From contig JAAVAA010000021.1 in the NCBI GenBank assembly GCA_014804285.1, positions 12,522-23,115 of the forward strand: a DNA stretch of 10,594 nucleotides, given 5' to 3'. The DNA is from Lachnospiraceae bacterium (GTDB lineage Bacteria; Bacillota; Clostridia; Lachnospirales; Lachnospiraceae). Positions 4,170 to 10,594 of the stretch are shown here, one piece after another. The notes below the pieces were generated by a model. That model ran no database searches. It was not told where the DNA came from and saw nothing but the letters and a program-made list of their open reading frames with translations. A program made the position numbers and the translations under genes. Position 1 is the stretch's first letter. Each line of letters opens with the position of its first letter.

Positions 4170-7130
4170 TTAACCTATTAACGGCTCAATTTCCGGCATA
4201 AGGTCATTCTTAAACTCATCGATCATCTGCTTCCTGAATTTAAATTTAGGCAACACATCTTCATTTTCTTCCTTATAAGCTGCATAATCTGCACTGTCCT
4301 TCAATTTGTTTTCATTTGCAAGTTCACCGTCCCTGAAATGATATGCTTCATACTTAACATCTTCAAAATCCAGATACCATTTCTCAGCATATCTTCTGAT
4401 TTCTGCATCAATAGCAGCATAACGCATCTGATTAATAATAACGGAAATATCCTGTCCCAGAAATCTTTCTTTGTCTTTTTCAATCTCATCTACAACCTGC
4501 GCAAGCAGTGCACTCAGTTTAGGATTATCACTTGCAAACTCTGCTATGATCTCCCTAAGGGCTCGTATCCTGGTTTCAAATTCAGCCTCGTCATAATCAT
4601 TTTGTGACTGATCTAATGACTCCACAACTCCCCGCAGTAATTCTACAATATACTCAAAATCAATTCTCAATTTACTGTAAGCCACCAAATCATAATCATC
4701 CCACACAGGTTCTTCATCAGTGTTCGGATTATCATCCGGCTTTTTCAGTTCTTCCATTACATTCTTATACATCGCTGCATAATTTTCATATTCCTCTTCG
4801 GAAAAGCCGAACTCGTCCAATACATGCTGTTCATAAACAGAAAATGATTTCAGGTGCGCAAAATCATGATCCAATGCCCTGAAAAGATTCACAAACGCCT
4901 TTTTCTGTTTTCGTGACAGACCGGCTATGTCTACAGGTGTCTGTGCCAGATTACGGATTGTTTTAAGGGATATGGAAAAAGATGCTATCACATCATCCCA
5001 ATCCTCCGCAATGGGATTACCGTCACCTCCACGCGAATATAGCTTAAGTGCACTATTAATTGCATTTTTATACTCTTTTGGAGCCTGAAATGTCACAATC
5101 TGCCCATACTGTTTCGCATAATCAAAAAGTCTGTTGGTACGGGAAAATGCTTGGATGATATTCTGTGGAGCCATAGGCTGTCTGTCAATGAACAATGTAG
5201 ACAGACAGGGGGCATCAAACCCGGTTAAAAGCCGGTCAACCACGATTACCAAATCAAGCTGCTGGCTTCGATCCAAATACTTTTTCTCTTTTCTTGCCAA
5301 ACGTTCATTGAGATTGCTATTGTAGGCATTTATGGCATCTATCTGATAACTGCTGCCAAACATTTCATGATAATCTTTTAGCGCTTCCTTCATTTTATCC
5401 TGATTGGCAACGGAGGCTTCTTCATTTTCCGACAGGGAATAGGTTATGGCAAACTTAGGGAAATCAGGCAGCGCCTTATGTACGGTATCACAAATTTTCA
5501 GTTCATCCTTCCCTTCTTTTACCTTTTTCAGTAAATCGTAATATTTCTGTGCTCTTTCAATTGAGCCAGTCGTCAATATTGCCTCATAGGTTCTGCCTTT
5601 ATCATTGTTCATGCCGAATTTGTCATAGGACTGATTCAAAATAACATTCAGAACTTTCCGCATATGCTCTTCGGTCTCATATAACTTTTTTGCCTCATCA
5701 TCACTTAAATCTTTTGCCCCAAGGTTTTCAACCATAAACCCTAAGACCGCCTCATCATGGATGGCCTCTTTGATGGTATAACTGTGCAGGCACTCACCGT
5801 ACAATTGTTCTGTAGTCTGCGGTAAATCACCCTTCTGTTCATAACGGTTTTCCTCAAAAATAGGCGTTCCCGTAAAGCCATACCACAACGAATTGGTGAA
5901 AAATTTTTCAAGCTCCCTTTTGGTTTGAGGCGTTACAGCCCTGTGGCATTCATCAACAACAAAAGCAACCTTTAATGGTTTGATTTTATCGTACTGTTTC
6001 ATTCCTTCCTTGAGGCGGCGGTTCACCATAATCTGCATTTTCTGACGGGTTGTCACTATCATCTGGCGGTTGTCATCCGACATCTTTTTTATAAGGGAAT
6101 CGACATAGTCAGTATCATCCACGTCAATCGTATCATTCTCCGCATAGGACTGAAAAGCCATTTTCGTCTGCATATCAAGGTCTTTCCTGTCGATGAGGAA
6201 TACCGTTTTTTCAATTGCCGGGATGTCCATCAGAAGATTCCTTGTGGCTTTATAAGAAGTCATTGTTTTTCCGGAACCTGTCGTATGCCAGATAAATCCT
6301 GATTTCCCCTGCTTTGACGCAGCCCGCATTGCTTCAATCGCATGGATCTGGTATGGACGCAGTATCAAAAGTTTCCTTTTATCGTTATCAAGAACTGTAT
6401 ATCTGGTAATCATCTCATGCGCCTCGGGTATTTTTAGAACTGCCCTGGCAAACTCAATGTAATCGCAGACAGGATGATTTTCCTCATCCAGCCACCCTGT
6501 AATGAATTTTTTATTTAATTCCGTATCCCTTGCAGCAGAAAAATACTTTGTGTCTACAGCATTGCTTACCACAAACATCTGCACATTGGAAAAAATACCG
6601 TGGAACTTACCCTCCGCAATATATTTTTTGATCTGGCGGTAAGCATCCATATAGGAATGCTCTTTGTTCTTAAGTTCAATATGGATTAAAGGAATGCCAT
6701 TAATAAGAAGCGTTACATCAAAACGCCTGTCCCTGTCATCTTCCACATCTTCTGACTTAAACGCCTGATATTGATTGATCACCTCATATACGCTTGTCCC
6801 ACCAGCCACATGTTCATTATTCATTACAACAAGATGCAATGTTTCATTCCCACGCTGGACATGGACATACACCCTGCCATTTTCTCCTAACAGCCATTTT
6901 CCGGCATCATAAAAGGAAGCATGGGATAAATCATTCTTAATCTTTGCAAACTCGGAATCACTGAGAGGAATATCACCCAGTTTTGCTTTGTTATTCTGTT
7001 CCAGAATGTATTTAAAATTATTCCATAGCTGTTCTTCCGTTCTAATATCAGGTCTGTAAGTCCATTGAGACTCATCACAGCAAAGCTGGTCTATCAATCT
7101 CTTTTCCATTACGGATTCTAATTCTGCCAT
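4170..7130 (-). CDS. hsdR: type I restriction enzyme R subunit (HsdR): nuclease and ATP-dependent DNA translocase
   Basis: The protein is 986 residues, full length for the family. The N-terminal nuclease domain has a PD-(D/E)xK site: D138 in RRFDVT, E152 and K154 in HIELKNK, and the QxxxY motif at Q166-Y170. The superfamily 2 motor has a Walker A site HTTGSGKT (282-289), DECHR (393-397), GFTGTP (418-423), TGFDAP (636-641) and QAFSRTNR (660-667). A helical C-terminal region of about 270 residues should bind the HsdM-HsdS core. It cuts unmethylated DNA far from the recognition site after two translocating complexes collide. ATG 7130 follows the hsdS stop by three bases, with AAAGGA as ribosome binding site inside the end of hsdS. 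All motifs needed for activity are intact. The M-S-R order and motif spelling are like the EcoR124I (type IC) family, though the subtype is inference. Confidence 0.97.
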   Translation of the reverse strand: MAELESVMEKRLIDQLCCDESQWTYRPDIRTEEQLWNNFKYILEQNNKAKLGDIPLSDSEFAKIKNDLSHASFYDAGKWLLGENGRVYVHVQRGNETLHLVVMNNEHVAGGTSVYEVINQYQAFKSEDVEDDRDRRFDVTLLINGIPLIHIELKNKEHSYMDAYRQIKKYIAEGKFHGIFSNVQMFVVSNAVDTKYFSAARDTELNKKFITGWLDEENHPVCDYIEFARAVLKIPEAHEMITRYTVLDNDKRKLLILRPYQIHAIEAMRAASKQGKSGFIWHTTGSGKTMTSYKATRNLLMDIPAIEKTVFLIDRKDLDMQTKMAFQSYAENDTIDVDDTDYVDSLIKKMSDDNRQMIVTTRQKMQIMVNRRLKEGMKQYDKIKPLKVAFVVDECHRAVTPQTKRELEKFFTNSLWYGFTGTPIFEENRYEQKGDLPQTTEQLYGECLHSYTIKEAIHDEAVLGFMVENLGAKDLSDDEAKKLYETEEHMRKVLNVILNQSYDKFGMNNDKGRTYEAILTTGSIERAQKYYDLLKKVKEGKDELKICDTVHKALPDFPKFAITYSLSENEEASVANQDKMKEALKDYHEMFGSSYQIDAINAYNSNLNERLARKEKKYLDRSQQLDLVIVVDRLLTGFDAPCLSTLFIDRQPMAPQNIIQAFSRTNRLFDYAKQYGQIVTFQAPKEYKNAINSALKLYSRGGDGNPIAEDWDDVIASFSISLKTIRNLAQTPVDIAGLSRKQKKAFVNLFRALDHDFAHLKSFSVYEQHVLDEFGFSEEEYENYAAMYKNVMEELKKPDDNPNTDEEPVWDDYDLVAYSKLRIDFEYIVELLRGVVESLDQSQNDYDEAEFETRIRALREIIAEFASDNPKLSALLAQVVDEIEKDKERFLGQDISVIINQMRYAAIDAEIRRYAEKWYLDFEDVKYEAYHFRDGELANENKLKDSADYAAYKEENEDVLPKFKFRKQMIDEFKNDLMPEIEPLIG

Positions 7131-7133
7131 AAG

Positions 7134-8306
7134 CTATCCTTTCTGTGGAAACATATTTTGTAACATAAACTTCTTTACTTCTTTAAATTCATCGCACTTG
7201 CGTTGGTGAAGGGTGATGAGGTAGTCGAGGTTTGCAAAATATTTTGATATCTTAACCTGTTCCGATTTATCTGGAAACATATTTTCCAGTTTAATCAACT
7301 TATTTACTGCTAAACCAGGTTGAGCTGATTGATCCGAATATTGACCTAATTGCATTGTATCTAAAAGGTAATAAATAAATCGCGTATCATTATTTTCGTC
7401 AGCTTGAACAGCTACCGCATGCTCAGTAAAATAAGCTTTTCCTACAGAATAGTTCATATTACCACATAAAGCTCCTTGACGTCCAATCAAAGCAAATTCT
7501 CCATCATGATTATATGTGGAAGTATACCCTCTTAAACCATTTCCACCGTACACCGGATATACTCCTTTTACTTCAATTTCATCTGCTCGTAGCGAAACAC
7601 CACTCCTAAATTCATTTACAACTTCTTCCAACTTACGCTGTTCCCAATCGTCAGTAAATCCTGCAAATCGAATCTCTGGAATTTTCTTACCATTTTGGGG
7701 GAACATTTTTTGCAACATATATTTCTTCAGTTCTTTTGTCTCATCACATTTACACTGATGAAGGGTGATGAGGTGATCGAGATTATCAAAATATTGACCA
7801 ATTTTAATTTGTTCTTCTAAATAAGGATATGGAATGGGCATCTCCATAAATTGCGATGTTGCAATTGTAAATCTATCAAATCTTGCTCCCGAATCTCCAT
7901 TTAATTTCATGAATATGTGCCACTTTGTAGTTTTGAAATAATATTCAAGATACAAGGTGTTAATTTCATGTGTTCTAAAAATAGTGTAAAGCGGCGACAT
8001 TACACCATTTCTGCCTAATCTATTGCGATTTATAGGTCCTACTGGAGCTGTTACAGAAACTCTTGGATTGTAAACAAAATCATCATCCCTAACTACATAA
8101 TAGCCATCTAAATTTTCTTCATTTACTACCTCACGATCAAAATAATCCTTTTGACTAATTATTCCCATTTCTGCAGAATTGGTAAGCGGTTCATTATATA
8201 TGTTATTCTTATTCTTCTCCGTCACTTTTTCAGCTATCTCATTCAGTTTCCGCTGTTCCCAAGCATCCGTGAAGCCTTTAAATCTTATATTTGGTATATT
8301 TGCCAT
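7134..8306 (-). CDS. hsdS: type I restriction-modification specificity subunit (HsdS)
   Basis: This subunit selects the bipartite DNA target for both methylation and cleavage. Its 390 residues have the usual two-fold plan. Target recognition domain 1 covers about 22-165 and a central helical spacer about 166-206. Domain 2 covers about 227-349, with GVYPVYGGNGLRGY and LIGRQGALCG typical of these domains. A C-terminal spacer follows at about 350-390. The spacers are near copies (NLDHLITLHQCKCDE, NLDYLITLHQRKCDE, both ending MLQ-MFPQ-G). Each domain is introduced by IRF-GFTD-WEQRKL. I chose ATG 8306 over the upstream in-frame GTG 8312: AAGGAGG lies 7 bases before the ATG and only one base from the GTG. 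The start comes two bases after the hsdM stop. The recognition domains look more AT-rich than hsdM and hsdR, as is usual for horizontally exchanged cassettes. The DNA target cannot be read from the sequence alone. Confidence 0.96.
   Translation of the reverse strand: MANIPNIRFKGFTDAWEQRKLNEIAEKVTEKNKNNIYNEPLTNSAEMGIISQKDYFDREVVNEENLDGYYVVRDDDFVYNPRVSVTAPVGPINRNRLGRNGVMSPLYTIFRTHEINTLYLEYYFKTTKWHIFMKLNGDSGARFDRFTIATSQFMEMPIPYPYLEEQIKIGQYFDNLDHLITLHQCKCDETKELKKYMLQKMFPQNGKKIPEIRFAGFTDDWEQRKLEEVVNEFRSGVSLRADEIEVKGVYPVYGGNGLRGYTSTYNHDGEFALIGRQGALCGNMNYSVGKAYFTEHAVAVQADENNDTRFIYYLLDTMQLGQYSDQSAQPGLAVNKLIKLENMFPDKSEQVKISKYFANLDYLITLHQRKCDEFKEVKKFMLQNMFPQKG
7137..7259 (-). repeat. hsdS internal direct repeat, spacer copy 2 (pairs with 7689-7811)
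   Basis: This encodes residues 350-390 (the C-terminal spacer) and matches the central spacer (166-206, at 7689-7811) at a constant offset of 552 bases. The longest identical block seen by eye is 16 bases, TGAAGGGTGATGAGGT on the plus strand, at 7207-7222 and 7759-7774. The repeat frames target recognition domain 2, so recombination between the copies would delete or swap that domain. Confidence 0.85.
7629..7682 (-). repeat. hsdS internal direct repeat, domain-entry copy 2 (pairs with 8244-8297)
   Basis: This encodes IPEIRFAGFTDDWEQRKL (residues 209-226), a near copy of IPNIRFKGFTDAWEQRKL (residues 4-21, at 8244-8297), offset 615 bases. A 12-base identical core CGCTGTTCCCAA (plus strand) is shared. 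Together with the spacer repeats it makes the gene two homologous half-modules. Confidence 0.85.
7689..7811 (-). repeat. hsdS internal direct repeat, spacer copy 1 (central)
   Basis: This encodes residues 166-206, the central conserved helical spacer that sets the distance between the two half-sites. It pairs with 7137-7259. The spacer sequence is similar between the two copies, while the recognition domains between them are not. Confidence 0.85.
8244..8297 (-). repeat. hsdS internal direct repeat, domain-entry copy 1
   Basis: This encodes residues 4-21 at the N-terminus of HsdS and pairs with 7629-7682. The protein copies differ at three of 18 positions. Confidence 0.85.
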
Positions 8307-8308
8307 AA

Positions 8309-9904
8309 TCACGCCTCCTTGAGAACATTAATAAATTCCTCAACAGCATCCTTCGTTTCAGCATTTGCAAAAGTCAATTCTCCAAGCATTTCGAGTAAGA
8401 CATCATTTCCGGCTTTGATGGCCTTGCTTGTCTCCCTCATAGACGCAGAAAGCTGTCTGAGATCCACTTCTGGTTCTTCTACGCTGGTATCTACATATCT
8501 TGGAATATTCAAATTATAATCATTAGCTTTGACATCCTCGAAGGATGCAAGATAAGCTATTTTATCAACAGTTTTTCTGGTGCTGTATAACTCCAGCACT
8601 TTGTCGATATGTTCCTCCTGCATGACATTCTGTTTCTTTTCTTTCTCATACAGCCCGGATGCGTCAATAAACAATACATCGCGTCCTTCCCTGTGCTTTT
8701 TCAATACCACAATGCAGGTTGGGATAGAAGTATTATAAAACATATTTGACGGAAGCCCGATAACAGCATAGATTGATCCATTCTTAAGGAGTATCTCTCT
8801 GATTGCCCCTTCTGCTGCTCCCCTGAATAAAACACCATGGGGAAGGACGATAGCCATCGTGCCCGTCTGCTTTAAATGATAGAACCCATGTAATAAAAAT
8901 GCATAATCTGCTTTAGACTTAGGAGCAAGTTTACCCCCATAATCCATAAACCGCTCATCCTGTTTGAACCCCTCTGCGGCAGACCAGTTAGCCGAATAGG
9001 GCGGATTCATCGTTACCACATCAAATTCTGTTTCCTCATCTGTCGGCCAGTCGGCATCAAGGGTATCTCCATTGCGCAGGTGCTGATTCTCAGGTAGAAC
9101 TCCGTGCAAAAACATATTCATACGTGCCAGATTATAGGTTGAGGGCATAAGCTCCTGACCGTAGTATTTAATGTAATCAGGCTCTTTTGAGTAATTTCTG
9201 CAGCTAAGCATCAGCGAGCCCGATCCCATACATGGATCATATACCTGCAATCCCTTTTTCTCTTCCTGGCCAGATATAGCAATCCTGCAAAGAATCTGCG
9301 CAGGGCCATGCGGTGTATAAAATTCCCCAGCCTTTTTTCCTGTTTCAGAGGCAAATTGACCGATCAGATACTCATATGCGTTGCCAAGAACATCCCCTTC
9401 CGTATGGATAATGTCCACGCCATCTAATACTTTGATAACTTCCGCAATTGTGGCACTCTGTTTCTGGTCACCAGTACCAAGCCGATTTGAATATAAGTCC
9501 ACATCTGCAAACAGACCGTTGAACAATTCATCTGATTCCTCTATACGGTTAAATGCCGCCTGTAGTTTTTCTCTGTTAAATGAATTATTTTTAGCCGCCT
9601 TTAACATGCTCATATATGTCATGTCAGGATCAAGTGTATAATGCATTGATCCCTTTATCTCGTCCAGCAATTCTTCCGCATCTTCTGATTGCATTGCCTC
9701 CTCATACACACTCTGCGCTTCTTCAAGACTCTCCGGATTTTCATCCTTAATGAGGTCATACACCTTCGCCAAATAAGAATCTGATAAATATTTATAAAAA
9801 ACCAATCCTAAAAGATATGTCTTGTACTCATTCGCATCCATTTTTCCCCTGAGTACATCTGCACCGCTCCATAGCACCTGTAATAAGTCTTTTCCTTCGG
9901 CCAT
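8309..9904 (-). CDS. hsdM: type I restriction-modification methyltransferase subunit (HsdM)
   Basis: This subunit transfers a methyl group from S-adenosylmethionine to N6 of adenine at the site chosen by HsdS, working as an M2S complex. Its 531 residues start with the helical HsdM N-terminal domain (about 8-140, including GADVLRGKMDANEYK). The methylase fold follows, with GEFYTP at 193-198, the SAM-binding motif I VYDPCMGSGSL (221-231), and the catalytic motif IV NPPYS (300-304), which marks N6-adenine enzymes. The C-terminal helical part (about 430-531) should contact HsdS. ATG 9904 has GGAGGT nine bases upstream. Its TGA ends two bases before the hsdS ATG, and the AAGGAGG for hsdS lies in the last codons of hsdM, so the genes are translationally linked. 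All key motifs are intact. A hypothetical ORF ends 31 bases upstream and is probably on the same transcript. Confidence 0.97.
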   Translation of the reverse strand: MAEGKDLLQVLWSGADVLRGKMDANEYKTYLLGLVFYKYLSDSYLAKVYDLIKDENPESLEEAQSVYEEAMQSEDAEELLDEIKGSMHYTLDPDMTYMSMLKAAKNNSFNREKLQAAFNRIEESDELFNGLFADVDLYSNRLGTGDQKQSATIAEVIKVLDGVDIIHTEGDVLGNAYEYLIGQFASETGKKAGEFYTPHGPAQILCRIAISGQEEKKGLQVYDPCMGSGSLMLSCRNYSKEPDYIKYYGQELMPSTYNLARMNMFLHGVLPENQHLRNGDTLDADWPTDEETEFDVVTMNPPYSANWSAAEGFKQDERFMDYGGKLAPKSKADYAFLLHGFYHLKQTGTMAIVLPHGVLFRGAAEGAIREILLKNGSIYAVIGLPSNMFYNTSIPTCIVVLKKHREGRDVLFIDASGLYEKEKKQNVMQEEHIDKVLELYSTRKTVDKIAYLASFEDVKANDYNLNIPRYVDTSVEEPEVDLRQLSASMRETSKAIKAGNDVLLEMLGELTFANAETKDAVEEFINVLKEA

Positions 9905-9935
9905 AACTAATTTACCTCCATCTTACGTATTAAAG

Positions 9936-10397
9936 TCATCGTGAATCTTCACATTTTATTCCGCACTCTTGCATTTCAAACACATTAGGATTCCTCATGA
10001 TACCCACATATGGAATATTTTTGCCGTTACAAAATTGCGAATATGGAGTTGTGGTAAAACAAGAAGTTCTGAAAGTATTTTTTAGCACTGAAGAATATTC
10101 TGCAAAATCGAAATATATTGTTTTTGCCACAGCCTGACCTAAATCAGCTTTATTATTCATCTCTATAGTCAGCTTTAATAAGAAAGCTTCATTCGACAGT
10201 TCTTCAATTTCTGAATCTGGTTTCTTTGTAAACACAGAACGAAAATTCCCTGTTGAATTCAACTCTTCCGCTATTGCCTTAACTAATGCATCCCCTATTT
10301 CCCGCGTGGTAAATGATTCATTTATTTCAATCTGGCAACGATTACAATATTCAATCCATCTTAATCTCTCATATTCACGATTATCAATATATATTTT
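9936..10397 (-). CDS. uncharacterised ORF upstream of hsdM, start codon unclear, possibly 5'-truncated
   Basis: I do not recognise this protein. The frame is open for 153 codons, from after a TAA (10400-10398) to the stop at 9936. The coding signal extends above the only conventional start, TTG 10262 (108 residues, no good Shine-Dalgarno). Upstream codons read DNREYERLRWIEYCNRCQIE and then TREIGDALVKAIAEEL, with a CNRC pair that could be half of a zinc site. There is no in-frame ATG, GTG or TTG before 10262; only ATT/ATA codons are available near 10386-10394. Either the 5' end was lost by recombination, a frameshift separates it from its start, or a rare ATT start is used. The C-terminal half contains AVAKTIYFDFAEYSS and ends with several cysteines. 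It lies 31 bases before hsdM and points the same way, so it is probably in the operon. A role in restriction control is possible but nothing in the sequence shows it. Confidence 0.5.
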   Translation of the reverse strand, partial: KIYIDNREYERLRWIEYCNRCQIEINESFTTREIGDALVKAIAEELNSTGNFRSVFTKKPDSEIEELSNEAFLLKLTIEMNNKADLGQAVAKTIYFDFAEYSSVLKNTFRTSCFTTTPYSQFCNGKNIPYVGIMRNPNVFEMQECGIKCEDSR

Positions 10398-10400
10398 TTA

Positions 10401-10406
10401 ATTATA
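10401..10406 (-). promoter_or_regulatory. possible -10 element (TATAAT) in front of the ORF-hsdMSR transcript
   Basis: A perfect TATAAT on the minus strand, preceded by TAG. The -35 position 17 bases upstream (AGTGAT) is poor, so activity would need an extended -10 or an activator. A start near 10394 would give almost no leader to the open frame. Confidence 0.3.
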
Positions 10407-10433
10407 CTATATATCCCAAGGAAATCACTTTCT

Positions 10434-10462
10434 ATTTTAACCTATAAATTATTTAAAGTAAA
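10434..10462 (-). promoter_or_regulatory. candidate housekeeping promoter for the ORF-hsdMSR operon
   Basis: On the minus strand TTTACT (10462-10457) is followed by a 17-base spacer and TAAAAT (10439-10434). It is the best spaced SigA-like pair in the AT-rich gap upstream of the restriction operon. AT-rich DNA yields such matches by chance, so this is moderate evidence only. Confidence 0.4.
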
Positions 10463-10471
10463 TGTTGCCTT

Positions 10472-10594
10472 CTACAGCCCCAATGTTGGCGATCCGAATA
10501 CCATTGCAGACATACTTTCTTCGGCGATATCCTTGCTTTGCTCCGGGAAAGCGATTGCAAAATATGAAATGAAATATGAAGTCGCTGTAATATT
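10472..10594 (-). CDS. 3' end of an unidentified ORF at the right edge (strand ambiguous)
   Basis: A minus-strand frame is open from the right edge to TAG (10474-10472), 40 codons, including YFAIAFPEQSKDIAEE and SAMVFGSPTLGL. Composition changes clearly from the AT-rich gap to coding-like sequence here. The opposite strand is also open in a frame sharing the same third codon positions (VAFYSPNVGDPNTIADILSS), has no start codon in the window, and has slightly better purine-first codon bias. I cannot decide the strand from 123 bases. Minus is favoured only because it has a natural stop and matches all neighbours. Confidence 0.25.
   Translation of the reverse strand, partial: NITATSYFISYFAIAFPEQSKDIAEESMSAMVFGSPTLGL

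Noticed and set aside
7137..7811. Invertible promoter or hsdS inversion system
   Set aside because: The repeats are direct, not inverted, and no recombinase gene or second hsdS is in the window.
8151..8519. Plus-strand frame across the hsdM/hsdS junction
   Set aside because: It is a shadow of two genes with clear family motifs on the minus strand.
1..10594. CRISPR array, tRNA or rRNA genes
   Set aside because: No regularly spaced repeats, cloverleaf-like sequences or rRNA segments were seen on either strand.

Overview
The window looks like a chromosomal stretch of a low-to-mid GC Gram-positive anaerobe, most likely a Clostridia/Lachnospiraceae-type Firmicute. The signs are strong AGGAGG-type ribosome binding sites, GTG and TTG starts, an ECF sigma factor with a membrane partner, and an IS200/IS605 remnant of the kind common in gut Clostridia. 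The taxonomic call is an inference from style, not from a marker gene. Every supported gene lies on the minus strand, so transcription runs from the right end to the left.

Left part (1-1220): an ECF sigma factor gene (585-1163) overlaps by 29 bases the start of a polytopic membrane protein that runs off the left edge. A candidate ECF-type promoter (TGAAAC, 17-base spacer, CGAATA) sits just upstream, suggesting that the sigma factor drives its own expression.

Debris zone (1220-1690): between the sigma operon and the next gene are a remnant of an M23/LytM-like peptidase domain with an in-frame stop, an open frame of unknown function, and a sequence resembling the 5' domain of a group II intron. 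A clean rho-independent terminator (1690-1720) closes the next gene.

Middle (1735-4012): a membrane-anchored diguanylate cyclase (Cache-like sensor plus intact GGDEF with I-site). Its start codon overlaps the 3' end of another gene, of which only about 41 codons remain. That fragment ends next to an IS200/IS605 remnant: a terminal hairpin and the 3' half of tnpA that has lost the HUH half. Beyond lies a 76-residue helical ORF of unknown function.

Right part (4170-9904): a complete type I restriction-modification operon in the order hsdM-hsdS-hsdR, as in the EcoR124I-like (type IC) arrangement, with 2-3 base gaps between genes. HsdM and HsdS form the sequence-specific methyltransferase, and HsdR adds ATP-driven translocation and cleavage of unmodified DNA. 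hsdS carries two pairs of internal direct repeats framing its two target recognition domains. Upstream, probably in the same transcript, is an uncharacterised ORF (9936-10397) with no conventional start codon for its full open frame. Candidate promoters lie at 10401-10462, and a coding-like fragment runs off the right edge.

I did not find a clear new system. The most unusual points are the eroded junctions, the startless ORF before hsdM, and the sigma/membrane-protein pair.
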